A DNA stretch of 64,000 nucleotides from Pseudarthrobacter sp. BIM B-2242 (GCF_014764445.1 NZ_CP061721.1:620001-684000), one strand, 5' to 3'. Counted from the stretch's first letter, positions 1 to 8,596 are shown. The notes: generated from the sequence alone by a model not told the origin. Translations and numbers: made by a program.

Positions 1-352
1 GCATTTCCGGGAGAGGCAGGCCCACTTCGTCAAAGTAGGGCTTCAGCGCCTGGACGTAGTGCTCGAAGTCCGTTTGGGGGATCTCGGTGGTTTCGTCGCC
101 GGTGGGAACCCAGAGGTTGAGGGCGAACGGCTTGGGTGTGGCCTTCCTGAGTTGCGCGGCCGTGGTGCGGATGGCGTCCGCACCGTAGCCGTACAGGCCG
201 TAGGAACCCAGCCCGCCGCCGTCGCTCACTGCCGCCGTCAGTTCCACGGAGGAAACTCCGCCGAAGGGGCCCAGGACCACCGGCACGTCCGTACCGAAGA
301 GCTCCGTGATCCGGTTTTTCTGCGGGGCGGAGGTGCTGGGAACGGGCGTCAT
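1..352 (-). CDS. Nitronate monooxygenase (NPD family), partial
   Basis: N-terminal 117 residues of a flavin-dependent nitronate monooxygenase; the rest lies beyond the left edge. Family members oxidise alkyl nitronates using FMN in a TIM barrel. Visible marks are the opening strand with VVLGPFGGVSSVEL, a glycine-rich FMN-phosphate loop (SDGGGLGSYG) and the ALNLWVPTGDE strand typical of the family. The start is the ATG at 352, preceded by a GGAG box eight bases upstream. The substrate is not readable from this fragment. Confidence 0.85.
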   Translation of the reverse strand, partial: MTPVPSTSAPQKNRITELFGTDVPVVLGPFGGVSSVELTAAVSDGGGLGSYGLYGYGADAIRTTAAQLRKATPKPFALNLWVPTGDETTEIPQTDFEHYVQALKPYFDEVGLPLPEM

Positions 353-528
353 AAGGGCTCCTGCGGGTCACGGGTGGTTTTCGCGACCAGTCTCGCAGGC
401 CCTGCTGCTCGGCCCAAGTCTGCACGGTCCGGATACGCGTCTCCGACGGGTCCAGGGGGCTATGTACCGTGACATTGGCCAGGGCTAGACTGCTGGCGTA
501 AGTCGCCAACTACCTCAGGGAGCACATG

Positions 529-873
529 ATGAACTACTCAGGCACTGGCAACGAGAAATCGGTTCTGGCCAGCGAGCTCAACCGGACCCATGTGGGCCAG
601 ACCGTCAGCTTCGAACCGGACGAATTCACGTTGGTGTTCGGCAAGATTGCTGCCATTGCCCGGAAGGAGGGCGGCGTCACCATCGCATTGCAGGGTGTCG
701 AAACAAGCGGCGGCCTGCAGTCCAGCTACAGCCTCCCCGGCAGCAAGCATGTCTACCTCCAGCCGGACATGCTGACGAACACCGAGTCCACCATCAAAGA
801 CCTTTTCGGCAAGGTCCAGGAAAACCTCCGCGGTGGCGGGCACAAGGGAGATGACAGGACGGACAAGCTGTGA
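529..873 (+). CDS. Conserved hypothetical protein, about 114 aa
   Basis: Small soluble protein with no recognised domain, signal peptide or membrane segment. Composition is normal for the window and it reads as a compact beta-rich domain (alternating strands around TVSFEPDEFTLVFG and VTIALQGVET) followed by a helical, charged tail. Two ATG codons lie at 526 and 529. The CAGGGAG box at 516-522 is better spaced for 529, so that start is preferred. A hairpin terminator follows at 918-954. Function unknown. Confidence 0.6.
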   Translation: MNYSGTGNEKSVLASELNRTHVGQTVSFEPDEFTLVFGKIAAIARKEGGVTIALQGVETSGGLQSSYSLPGSKHVYLQPDMLTNTESTIKDLFGKVQENLRGGGHKGDDRTDKL

Positions 874-917
874 CGGTCCTGTCGTGACTGTTGGACTCCG
901 AATCTGACTAGGCGAAC

Positions 918-954
918 GCCCCGGTTTCCCTTCTTTGAGGGAGCGAACCGGGGC
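918..954 (+). terminator. Hairpin terminator after the 529-873 gene
   Basis: Nine-base arms GCCCCGGTT / AACCGGGGC (918-926 and 946-954) with further partial pairing inside. No long T run follows. Confidence 0.55.
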
Positions 955-1046
955 CCTGCTGCGTTGAGCGAGGTGTGGGTTTACCTTCGCCACAGGGCGC
1001 GAATCGGGCTGGGCGTAGGGTGGAACCCGGACGAAAGGAATATCTC

Positions 1047-1826
1047 ATGAAGAAAATCCTCATGGTACTGACCAGCGTTTCCGAGATCGGCGATACCGGA
1101 GAGAAGACCGGCTACAACGTGGCCGAGGCTGCACACCCCTGGAAGGTTTTCAAGGATTCCGGGCATTTCGTCGACTTTGCGTCTATCAAGGGCGGCCAGC
1201 CCCCGCGCGACGAAGTGGACTCCCACGATCCCATCCAGGTCTCCTTCACGGAGGACGAGACCACGCGGGCCGGCCTCTACAACACTGCCCGCGTCGACGT
1301 CGTTGATCCAGAGCAGTACGACGCGGTGTTCCTCGTGGGCGGCCACGGCACCATGTGGGACTTCCCGGACAGTAAGGGCCTGCAGAACCTGGTGGCCAGC
1401 GTCTACAACGCCGGCGGCTTGGTGGGGGCGGTCTGCCACGGACCGGCCGGCCTGCTGAACGTGGAACTGGCGAACGGGCTCCGCCTCGTCGAGGGCCGGA
1501 AGGTGGCCGCCTTCACCAATGACGAGGAAGTTGCCGCAGGGAAGGACAAAGTCATCCCGTTCTTCCTGGCAGACCGACTTGAAGAACAGGGTGCCACCCA
1601 CGTCTCCGCTGGTCTCTTTGAGGAGATGGTGGTGGTCGACGAGAGGCTGGTGACCGGTCAGAACCCGGCCTCCGCCGCTGGCGTGGCCAAGGAGATGGAG
1701 AAGCTCTTCGCGGAAGTTATCCACCAGGAAAAGGCCGACGAGCAGCACGACGCGGAGGCAGTGCGCGCAGCGAAGGACGCCGAGAAGAACGCCAAGAAGG
1801 CAGCAGCGGCAGAAGCCGGGCACTAG
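1047..1826 (+). CDS. DJ-1/PfpI family protein (type 1 glutamine amidotransferase-like, Hsp31-like)
   Basis: 259-residue DJ-1/PfpI-fold protein, by family likely a glyoxalase III/deglycase or chaperone dealing with reactive aldehydes. The nucleophile elbow AVCHGPAGL carries the catalytic Cys near residue 130, and the upstream strand VFLVGGHGTMWDFPD matches the Hsp31-type subgroup. The ATG at 1047 has a GAAAGGA box just upstream; the longer in-frame start at 975 lacks one. The last 35 residues are a charged Ala/Lys/Glu tail unlike the core, perhaps a coiled helix. It is a single gene closed by a strong terminator. Confidence 0.9.
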   Translation: MKKILMVLTSVSEIGDTGEKTGYNVAEAAHPWKVFKDSGHFVDFASIKGGQPPRDEVDSHDPIQVSFTEDETTRAGLYNTARVDVVDPEQYDAVFLVGGHGTMWDFPDSKGLQNLVASVYNAGGLVGAVCHGPAGLLNVELANGLRLVEGRKVAAFTNDEEVAAGKDKVIPFFLADRLEEQGATHVSAGLFEEMVVVDERLVTGQNPASAAGVAKEMEKLFAEVIHQEKADEQHDAEAVRAAKDAEKNAKKAAAAEAGH

Positions 1827-1856
1827 CGCCGCAGGGTTCTTCGGCAGAGCACAAGG

Positions 1857-1894
1857 CACTACTTCCTTGAGTTATCAGGGAGGTAGTGTTTTTT
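1857..1894 (+). terminator. Rho-independent terminator after the DJ-1/PfpI gene
   Basis: Ten-base arms CACTACTTCC (1857-1866) and GGAGGTAGTG (1879-1888) with one G-U pair, followed directly by six T. Confidence 0.85.
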
Positions 1895-1901
1895 GTGTGC
1901 T

Positions 1902-2168
1902 CTAGGGGCGCTCTCCGGGTTGAGCTGCATCGAAGAACCGGAATTCCTCGCTGACAGGCTCCGTCACGCCTCTTCCCTTGTCCCGGATGAAATCGAGGTC
2001 CTCACGCGAAAGGATCATCTGGCCATGCCCGTCGACTTCGCCGTGCCCCGCGCAATTCCGCTGGATCATGGAGGCGACAGTGCGCGGCACCATCACACAT
2101 CCCGGGTTATCCAAAAGCCATTGACGCGTCTTTGTATCAAGGCGGTCCCACTCGTCTTTGAGTGTCAT
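1902..2168 (-). CDS. Hypothetical protein, about 88 aa
   Basis: Small acidic protein starting MTLKDEWDRLDTKTRQWLL and rich in charged residues; no domain recognised. The ATG at 2168 is chosen because GGGAGGGA lies eight bases upstream; in-frame ATGs at 2177 and 2195 would sit on or before that box. The phrase VMVPRTVASMIQRNCAG looks like a helix-turn segment, but no function can be assigned. It converges on the terminator of the DJ-1/PfpI gene. Confidence 0.55.
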   Translation of the reverse strand: MTLKDEWDRLDTKTRQWLLDNPGCVMVPRTVASMIQRNCAGHGEVDGHGQMILSREDLDFIRDKGRGVTEPVSEEFRFFDAAQPGERP

Positions 2169-2504
2169 CTCGTACATTCCCTCCCAATTCCCCAAACCCG
2201 TCCCGGGCTTGGGATTCCGCTAAGAGTACGTCCCGGGTGGACAGAAGAACAGGGCCTTTGACGATCCTCCCCATTCACAGAATTAATCGCGCCCCGGCGG
2301 TCGTTCTCCCGTCGTGCCTCTTCAAGGGCCGGTTGATTGGCTGTCCGCGGAAGAACACGGGCTGGTCGGCGTCCACGGACGGTACGGTCGGGACGAGGCC
2401 GTCCGGCACCAGGCCTGGGCGCGCGGCGTCGTTGGAGCTTTGGGAACGTGCTGGCTCTGGGCATTTCCGCCGGGCCTTCCCAAAGATCCGGCTTACCCGT
2501 AGAT
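2169..2504. other. Intergenic stretch, no gene seen
   Basis: About 335 bases between the small hypothetical gene and the tRNA-Ser terminator. Short reading frames exist on both strands, but none has a ribosome binding site or protein-like composition. Confidence 0.5.
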
Positions 2505-2550
2505 AAAGAAAGGCCCCGCCTTCCCTTGGTTATCAGGGAGGCAGGGCCTT
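2505..2550 (-). terminator. Terminator downstream of tRNA-Ser(CGA)
   Basis: On the minus strand, AAGGCCCTGCCTCCC (2550-2536) pairs with GGGAAGGCGGGGCCTT (2525-2510) and is followed by a TTTCTTT tract, giving a strong hairpin for the tRNA transcript. Confidence 0.85.
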
Positions 2551-2559
2551 ACTCATTGG

Positions 2560-2646
2560 CGGTGACGGTGGGATTTGAACCCACGTTGGCTTTGACACCA
2601 AACAACATTTCGAGTGTTGCACCTTCGGCCGCTCGGACACGTCACC
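2560..2646 (-). tRNA. tRNA-Ser, anticodon CGA
   Basis: Class II tRNA of 87 nt with a long variable arm. Acceptor GGTGACG pairs with CGTCACC, the discriminator is G, and the T arm reads GGGTTCAAATCCC. The anticodon stem CAACA/TGTTG encloses CTCGAAA, giving anticodon CGA. No CCA is encoded. Confidence 0.95.
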
Positions 2647-2831
2647 AACCTGAATAGGGTACCGGAGCAAGGCCCACATCCCCAAAACGGCTGGTGATCT
2701 ATGTTGTGGGAATGGACTACTACGGCGCTTTAGGCTCGACGGCGGGACTGACAGTTTTCGTTGCCGCTGAGTTATCCACATAGGCGGTTTGCTTAGCGCG
2801 TGCTGTAGGTGCGTGCTGTGATGCTGGGGGT

Positions 2832-4475
2832 ATGGATAACGCCGCAGGTGCAGAGGTTCTGGAGGCCATCGCGGCTTCTGCTTTGCGGCTGGCCGGTGTG
2901 CTCCGGGGGACGGTGGACATCTCTACGGGCGGGGATCTGGCAGGAAGCCCGGTGCCGGTTGGAGTGCCTGCCACTTGCCCAAGTGCTGGCGTGGCCGACA
3001 TCCCGCCAGTAAGCACGGCAGGCGGGCCGGCGGACGGCCCGGTGCCTGGCGCTTTCGCAGCCGGCCCTTCTGCGGCCGACTCGGACCCGTTGGGCTGGCA
3101 GGCTGAGGCGTGTCTGACGGTCTTGTCCGGCGCGGCCGGGTTGGAGGCGATGGTTGCTGCTGTGAAGGTCCATGCGGCCGGCGGGTACGACGAAGCCGGC
3201 CAAGCGATCGCGGGGCCCATCATGTCCCCGAAAGACCACACCGCCCAGGACATGAGTATCGTGGCCGAAGTCGCCTGCGCCCTGACCGTCAGTGAACGTA
3301 CGGCCGGCGGGCTGCTGGGCGAGGCCCACCGCTTACGTAGTGCCCTGCCGCTCACGCTGGCGGCCCTTCAGGCCGGGACGTTGTCGTGGCAGCACGCCAG
3401 GATCATGGTCGACGAAACAACCAACCTCGAGCCGGCCGCCGCCCATGCCCTGGAGGCGCATTTCCTGGACCCGGAGGCGCCGAACCCGGCCCGCGGCGCG
3501 GCCGGCGGGATGGTCCCGGGCCGGTTCCGGGCCAAGGCCCGGACCTGGCGCGAACGCCACCACCCGGTCAGCATCGAACAACGCCACACCCGGAGCGCCG
3601 TGGACCGTCGGGTCGAGTATTCCCCGGACCGGGACGGGATGGCCTGGCTCTCGGCCTACCTGCCCGCCGACCAGGCAGCCGGGATCTGGAACCGGGCCAC
3701 CACAGCAGCCCGCGCCCTGCAAGGCCCAACCGAGGGCAGGACACTCACCCAGCTCCGTGCGGACAACGTCGCGGCGTGGCTGCTCGGCGGCACCCTGCAC
3801 AGCACCCCGCCCGCCACCCCGGGCGGCACTCTGGACATTACTCAGGACGGGGCTGCCGGGAGGATCCCGTCACCGGCAGCCCAGGTTCTGGTGACGGTTC
3901 CGGTGTTCGCTTTGATGGGTCTGACTGATGAACCGGCCGTCCTCGACGGGTACGGGCCGATCCCGCCGTCCATGGCCCGCGCTCTCGTGGCCGATGGTGC
4001 CGAGTCGTTCCGCCGGGTCCTGACCGATCCCCGGGACGGTGCCCCGTTGGAGATCGGGCGGGAAAGCTACCGGATCCCCAAGGCACTGCGTCAATGGCTC
4101 CGGCTCCGGGACGGCAAATGCCAGTTCCCCGGCTGCTCCAACCAGTCCCTGGATAACGAAGCGGACCACCTGAACGCCTGGGCCAACGGCGGGAGTACCG
4201 GGATCTCAAACCTGACCCAGCTCTGCCCAAAACACCACCGGCTCAAACACGCCAGACCCTGGCAACCCACCGAAGCCACCAAGGACGAGCCGCCCGGCTG
4301 GATCTCACCCACCGGCCGGCACTACCACAGCGAACAACCCGACAGGGAACCACCCCACTGGCCCGGTGCGGCTATTGATGCTGTTCAACGATTCCATGAC
4401 GTTCAAGGATTCCCGGGGGATCCGTGGGCGCTCTCGAACGACCAACCGCCACGAGTTCCAGTGCCTTTGGAATGA
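2832..4475 (+). CDS. DUF222 / HNH endonuclease-signature protein (13E12 repeat family)
   Basis: 547-residue protein of the multicopy actinobacterial 13E12 family: a long DUF222 helical region followed by a C-terminal HNH module. The HNH part is complete (CQFPGC, then EADHLNAWANGG, then NLTQLCPKHHRLKH), so zinc and metal-binding residues are present. In mycobacteria the repeats act as phage integration targets; the protein's cellular role is not established. The first 100 residues are low-complexity Ala/Gly/Pro. The ATG at 2832 follows a G-rich run, with no better start nearby. Confidence 0.9.
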   Translation: MDNAAGAEVLEAIAASALRLAGVLRGTVDISTGGDLAGSPVPVGVPATCPSAGVADIPPVSTAGGPADGPVPGAFAAGPSAADSDPLGWQAEACLTVLSGAAGLEAMVAAVKVHAAGGYDEAGQAIAGPIMSPKDHTAQDMSIVAEVACALTVSERTAGGLLGEAHRLRSALPLTLAALQAGTLSWQHARIMVDETTNLEPAAAHALEAHFLDPEAPNPARGAAGGMVPGRFRAKARTWRERHHPVSIEQRHTRSAVDRRVEYSPDRDGMAWLSAYLPADQAAGIWNRATTAARALQGPTEGRTLTQLRADNVAAWLLGGTLHSTPPATPGGTLDITQDGAAGRIPSPAAQVLVTVPVFALMGLTDEPAVLDGYGPIPPSMARALVADGAESFRRVLTDPRDGAPLEIGRESYRIPKALRQWLRLRDGKCQFPGCSNQSLDNEADHLNAWANGGSTGISNLTQLCPKHHRLKHARPWQPTEATKDEPPGWISPTGRHYHSEQPDREPPHWPGAAIDAVQRFHDVQGFPGDPWALSNDQPPRVPVPLE

Positions 4476-4540
4476 ACAGACCACCTTGACGGGTCCCGGC
4501 TTCCGTGTCCCGCCTCAATCGGACTAGATTCATAAGCAAG

Positions 4541-5596
4541 ATGACTAAAGCAAACGGACCAACACAGGCAACCCAGGCAACAGCATATTGGACCACCGGA
4601 ACGGAGCAAGGCGAGCTCCGGTCCGAGGCACTCCACGGTCCGGGGCCCGGCGAAGCGCTGGTCCGGACGTTGTATTCGGGTATCAGTAAGGGCACGGAAA
4701 TCGTGGTTCACACCGGCTCCGTCCCCTCACGAGTGGCCCAGGCAATGCGTGCCCCGCACCAGGAGGGCTCTTTCCCTTCCCCCGTGAAGTTCGGCTATCT
4801 GTCTGTAGGTATTGTCGAACAGGGCCCCGATGAATGGATCGGCCGGACGGTGTTCTGCCTGAACCCGCACCAGGACCGCTACGTAATTGCCACAGACGCC
4901 TTGACCAGTGTTCCCGACGGCGTTCCGGCTCGTCGCGCCGTGCTTACCGGCACCGTGGAAACAGCCGTCAATGCCCTTTGGGAAGCCGGGCCGCGGCTGG
5001 GGGACCGGATCGCTGTGGTCGGTGCCGGCCTCGTGGGCGGCATGGTGGCCACACTCCTCCGGACTTTTCCACTGGCCCGGCTGCAGCTCGTGGACCTTGA
5101 TCCCGAACGCCAACAGCTCGCAGGCAAGCTCGGCGTGGAATTCGCCCACCCCGATGACGCCAAGCCGGACTGCGACATCGTGTTCCACTGCTCGGCATCC
5201 CAGGAAGGACTGGAGCGCAGCCTGCAGCTGGCCGGCGACGAAGCCGACGTCATTGAGATGTCCTGGTACGCCAATCGCGACGTCACCCTGCCGCTCGGCG
5301 AGGATTTCCACGCGCGGCGGCTCTCCATCCGGGCCAGCCAAGTGGGCGTGGTTGCCCGGGCGCGGCGGCACCGGCGAACCAATGCCGACCGTTTAAATCT
5401 TGCAGTGTCACTCCTCCAGGACCCGGTATTCGATGCTTTCCTGACCGGGGCCTCTCCGTTCACTGACCTGCCGGACGTGGTGCAAAACCTGGCCGACGGC
5501 AAGCTCGAGGCCCTGTGCCATGTGATCGAATACCCCAACGCTGACACTTCCGCAGGTGCCAGTGCAGCCAAAACCACCCCCGAAGACAAGAGGTAG
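4541..5596 (+). CDS. Zinc-binding-type dehydrogenase (MDR superfamily, BchC-like), first gene of the pterin-like cluster
   Basis: 351-residue medium-chain dehydrogenase. The N-terminal half has LYSGISKGTE, a motif of the BchC/sugar-dehydrogenase-like branch, and the Rossmann fold opens with AVVGAGLVGGMVA and a downstream acidic residue (LQLVDLD). The usual catalytic GHE segment and the four-Cys structural zinc loop are not visible, so zinc dependence is doubtful. The start at 4541 is chosen over 4505 because the protein fold begins there. No ribosome binding site is clear and a TAGATT box ends ten bases upstream. It is followed after three bases by the pterin-synthase-like gene. Confidence 0.8.
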   Translation: MTKANGPTQATQATAYWTTGTEQGELRSEALHGPGPGEALVRTLYSGISKGTEIVVHTGSVPSRVAQAMRAPHQEGSFPSPVKFGYLSVGIVEQGPDEWIGRTVFCLNPHQDRYVIATDALTSVPDGVPARRAVLTGTVETAVNALWEAGPRLGDRIAVVGAGLVGGMVATLLRTFPLARLQLVDLDPERQQLAGKLGVEFAHPDDAKPDCDIVFHCSASQEGLERSLQLAGDEADVIEMSWYANRDVTLPLGEDFHARRLSIRASQVGVVARARRHRRTNADRLNLAVSLLQDPVFDAFLTGASPFTDLPDVVQNLADGKLEALCHVIEYPNADTSAGASAAKTTPEDKR

Positions 5597-5599
5597 CCC

Positions 5600-5995
5600 A
5601 TGTTCAGCCTGACCATCCGACGTCACTTCATGATCGCCCACAGCCTCCCGCGCGCAGTTTTTGGTCCCGCCCAGGGCCTGCACGGGGCCACCTTCGTGGC
5701 GGAGGTGACATTCCGGCGTCGTACCCTCAGCGAAGACGCGATCGTGCTGGACATCGGGGCGGCCGGCGGCATCATCGAAGACGTGCTGGCCGGGCTCAAC
5801 TACAAAAACCTCGACGAGCACCCGGACTTCGCGGGCAAACTCAGCACCACCGAGGCGCTGGCCGAGTACGTCGCCCAAACCGTGGCAGGGAAGCTCAAGA
5901 ATACCGACGACGGCCGCGAGATCACCGGTATCGATGTCACCCTGCGCGAAAATCCGGACGCATGGGCTACGTATGCCCTGGATCTGTCCGCCTGA
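5600..5995 (+). CDS. 6-pyruvoyl/6-carboxytetrahydropterin synthase-like protein, divergent active site
   Basis: 131-residue member of the PTPS/QueD family (T-fold). Canonical enzymes bind zinc with an AH motif and both His of an HGH motif, and use a Cys a few residues before it. Here AHSL (His14) and LHG (His28) remain, but the third ligand position reads Ala30 and no Cys is present anywhere in the protein. It is therefore probably not an ordinary queuosine QueD, and no queC, queE or queF gene is nearby. It is sandwiched between a dehydrogenase and a glycosyltransferase with gaps of three and two bases, implying a shared transcript and pathway. Confidence 0.8.
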   Translation: MFSLTIRRHFMIAHSLPRAVFGPAQGLHGATFVAEVTFRRRTLSEDAIVLDIGAAGGIIEDVLAGLNYKNLDEHPDFAGKLSTTEALAEYVAQTVAGKLKNTDDGREITGIDVTLRENPDAWATYALDLSA

Positions 5996-5997
5996 CC

Positions 5998-7152
5998 GTG
6001 CACCTGAGATTCCTGGTCCCTGCCAACATCCGCCACAACTCCGGCGGCAACGTCTACAACGCACGTCTGGCCGAGGGCCTGGGGGCCTTGGGCGTTGAGG
6101 TTGAGGTGCTCGCGGTCGATGGGTCCTGGCCCGAGGCCAACACCAATGACCGACGGCGGCTGGGCGGCCTGTTGAGCGAACGCCAGGCAGGGACGGAACA
6201 TACGTCAGGAACGGAACATACGTCAGGAACGGAACGTACGTCAGGGACGGAACATACGTCAGGAACGGAACATACGTCAGGAACGGTCACGCTCGTGGAT
6301 GGGCTGATCGCGTGCGGGGCACCTAACGAATTCGAAGCTGCCGCTGCGGCCGGCCACCCCGCTTGGGTCCTGCTGCACATGCCGTCGCCCACGCATCCCG
6401 ACCGCGAACGACGGTCGCTGCGGGCGGCAGCCGGTGTCATCTGCAGCAGTTCGTCGGCGGCGGATCATGCCACGAAACGACACGGCGTGCAGGATAGCCG
6501 GGTTGCGCTGCCAGGGACGGATCCGGCACCTGTAGCTGCCGGTTCGCAGCCACCGCACATCGTTGCGGTGGCTGCCGTGCTGCCCAACAAGTGCCAGTTG
6601 CTGACGGTGGAGGCGCTGACGAAAGTCCAGGACCTGGAATGGTCAGCCTCCTTGGTAGGGACGCCTGACGCCGATCCCGTCTATGCAGCACAGGTCCGGG
6701 CCGCGATCGACGCAAGCGGACTCGGCCATCGGATCCAGTTGGCGGGGCAGTTGGTGGGACAGGAATTGGCGGACGAATGGCATCGGGCGGATCTGAGCCT
6801 CCTCGTCTCGCGCGCTGAAGCTTTCGGCCTTGTGGTGACAGAGTCGTTGGCGCGCGGCATCCCGGTGATCGTCCGGGCCGGAACCGGTGCCGTCGAGGCG
6901 TTGGGCATGGGTAACCGTGCGCCCGAGGGCAGGGAAGAAGCCCTGCCGGGAACCGCCGTCGTGCTCCCCGGTCCCGACCATAATGATCCGGAAGTGCTCG
7001 CAGCGGTGATCCGGAAGTGGCTGACGGACGCAACCCTCAGGGCAGAATGGCAAGCCGCTGCCCTTGCTGCGAGGGAACGCCTGCCCGGCTGGGACACCAC
7101 GGCCAGGGACGTGCTGGGCATATTCGCGGCCGGGTACACGAAACCGCGGTGA
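5998..7152 (+). CDS. Glycosyltransferase family 4 (GT-B fold)
   Basis: 384-residue GT4-like enzyme. The C-terminal nucleotide-sugar domain has the retaining GT motif EAFGLVVTE (E-x7-E) followed by SLARGIPVIV. The N terminus LVPANIRHNSGGNVYNARLAEGL is the usual acceptor-side glycine loop. The GTG at 5998, two bases after the preceding stop, is the only start that avoids a large overlap. An insertion near residues 65-96 consists of five GTEHTS-type hexapeptides encoded by an 18-bp tandem repeat. The acceptor is unknown; co-transcription with the pterin-like gene suggests a small-molecule glycoside. Confidence 0.88.
   Translation: MHLRFLVPANIRHNSGGNVYNARLAEGLGALGVEVEVLAVDGSWPEANTNDRRRLGGLLSERQAGTEHTSGTEHTSGTERTSGTEHTSGTEHTSGTVTLVDGLIACGAPNEFEAAAAAGHPAWVLLHMPSPTHPDRERRSLRAAAGVICSSSSAADHATKRHGVQDSRVALPGTDPAPVAAGSQPPHIVAVAAVLPNKCQLLTVEALTKVQDLEWSASLVGTPDADPVYAAQVRAAIDASGLGHRIQLAGQLVGQELADEWHRADLSLLVSRAEAFGLVVTESLARGIPVIVRAGTGAVEALGMGNRAPEGREEALPGTAVVLPGPDHNDPEVLAAVIRKWLTDATLRAEWQAAALAARERLPGWDTTARDVLGIFAAGYTKPR
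6190..6286 (+). repeat. 18-bp tandem repeat (five units plus a partial sixth) inside the glycosyltransferase
   Basis: Units at 6190, 6208, 6226, 6244 and 6262 match GGAACGGAACATACGTCA with at most two differences; a partial sixth unit runs 6280-6286. The period is a multiple of three, so copy-number change would keep the reading frame. Confidence 0.95.
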
Positions 7153-7200
7153 ATGAACCCAATGTTAGAAACCGGAGGGCCGCCGGGTGCGCCTGGCCGG

Positions 7201-7707
7201 CTAAAGCCTGCTGCGGTGGGCGGCGAAGAAATCCCTGAGCAGGGTGCCGCATTCGACTTCCCGGACGCCGCCGTACACCTCCACCCAGTGGTTGAGCCGG
7301 CGCTCGCGGAGGATGTCGAACACTGAACCGGCGGCCCCGGCCTTCTCATCCCAGGCGCCGAAAACCACTCGGGGGATCCTGGCCAGCACCACCGCGCCGG
7401 CGCACATGGCACACGGCTCCAGCGTGACAACCAGGGTGCAGTCCTCCAACCGCCAGCCGTCGCCGGTACCACCGCCCAGCTTCGACAGCTCCCGCAGCCG
7501 CTCCGCCGCCTGGCGGATGGCCACCACCTCCGCATGGGCAGTGGGGTCGCCGAGTTCCTCCCTCTGATTCCGTCCGGAACCCAGCACGCCGCCGTCGGGC
7601 CCTATCACCACGGCGCCGATGGGGACGTCATCCGTGGCCAGTGCACGCCGGGCTTCGCCGAGGGCAAGGCCCATCCATTCGTTGTGGGTCTTTTCGCCGG
7701 GCACCAT
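7201..7707 (-). CDS. tadA: tRNA-adenosine(34) deaminase
   Basis: 168-residue zinc deaminase that converts adenosine 34 of tRNA-Arg(ACG) to inosine; a tRNA-Arg(ACG) gene is present at 22726-22799. Both signatures are intact: HAEVVAIRQA (zinc His and catalytic Glu) and PCAMCAGA (two zinc Cys). DEKAGAAGS near residue 130 matches the tRNA-recognition loop of TadA. The ATG at 7707 is preceded six bases upstream by TATCAT on the minus strand, so the mRNA may be leaderless. It diverges from the PAP2 gene. Confidence 0.96.
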   Translation of the reverse strand: MVPGEKTHNEWMGLALGEARRALATDDVPIGAVVIGPDGGVLGSGRNQREELGDPTAHAEVVAIRQAAERLRELSKLGGGTGDGWRLEDCTLVVTLEPCAMCAGAVVLARIPRVVFGAWDEKAGAAGSVFDILRERRLNHWVEVYGGVREVECGTLLRDFFAAHRSRL

Positions 7708-7769
7708 GGCTCAATGATAGTTTCGAGGGATATCCGTCCTTGCCACCCCACCGACGCCAGGAGGAACCC

Positions 7770-8555
7770 GTGGACCTCGATACATTTCGAGCCCGTTTAG
7801 GTCATTGGTTCAAACCGTACGCAGCCTTGTGGCTCACGCTGCTGGTCGGTGGGGTCCTGGTAGTGACCATGGCGCTTCTCGGTGCCGAGGTCTACGACAA
7901 CGTTGTGGACGACGAAGGGCTGGCGTCCCTTGACCTGCCGGCGCTCGAGTATTCACAGAGCCTGAGGAACCCTGCGCTGGACGCGGGAGTAACGGCATTC
8001 ACCAATATCGGCGGTGGCATCGGCATGCCCATCCTGGCGAGCATCCTGACGGCCTGGCTCACGTTCCTGAGCAGGACCTGGCGGCCGATCATCCTGGTGG
8101 GCGGCGCGGCGGCTGTCTCCACCCTGGCCACCACGGTCGGCAAACGCCTGGTTGGCCGTACCCGCCCGGACCACGTCGAGGCAGTCCCGCCGTACGAAAC
8201 GTCGCCGTCCTTCCCCAGCGGCCACACGCTGAACACGACAGTGGTGATCGGCGTCCTGGTGTACATCATGTGCCTGCAGTTCGAGATGGCCTGGGCGCGC
8301 ATCACCGCCATCTCCGCCGGGGTGGTGTTCATCATCGCCATGGGCCTGAGCCGTGTGTTCCTCGGCCACCACTGGCTGACAGACGTTATGGCCGGCTGGT
8401 TCCTGGGACTCGCGTGGGTGGGGATCGTAATCCTTGCGCACCGGCTGTTCCACGTCCTGCGAAAACGCGAGCACGCCGGCCCGGCACCCACATTCGAGCA
8501 CCCCGCCATCCGTGACGACGAGCACCCCGCCGTCCGGGACGACCAGCCCAGCTGA
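7770..8555 (+). CDS. PAP2-family membrane phosphatase
   Basis: 261-residue integral membrane phosphatase, likely acting on undecaprenyl pyrophosphate or phosphatidic acid outside the membrane. The three-part PAP2 signature is complete: KRLVGRTRP, PSFPSGHTL and SRVFLGHHWLTDV. About six hydrophobic segments are seen, with a short His/Pro tail. The GTG at 7770 is chosen because an AGGAGG-like box lies just upstream; earlier in-frame starts have no such site. Confidence 0.9.
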   Translation: MDLDTFRARLGHWFKPYAALWLTLLVGGVLVVTMALLGAEVYDNVVDDEGLASLDLPALEYSQSLRNPALDAGVTAFTNIGGGIGMPILASILTAWLTFLSRTWRPIILVGGAAAVSTLATTVGKRLVGRTRPDHVEAVPPYETSPSFPSGHTLNTTVVIGVLVYIMCLQFEMAWARITAISAGVVFIIAMGLSRVFLGHHWLTDVMAGWFLGLAWVGIVILAHRLFHVLRKREHAGPAPTFEHPAIRDDEHPAVRDDQPS

Positions 8556-8596
8556 TCCCCGGCAGGGGCTGCCCGCCCGGATGATAGTTTTGACCC

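Noticed and set aside
2162..2506. Plus-strand frames between the small hypothetical gene and the tRNA-Ser
   Set aside because: Arg/Pro/Gly-biased shadow-like translations with no start signal; several frames compete in the same stretch.
2832..4475. Calling the HNH protein a restriction enzyme or intron homing endonuclease
   Set aside because: It belongs to the 13E12/DUF222 family, has no methyltransferase partner and no intron boundaries.
5600..5995. Naming the pterin-like gene queD
   Set aside because: Zinc His and catalytic Cys are missing and no other queuosine gene is nearby, so the symbol would overstate the evidence.
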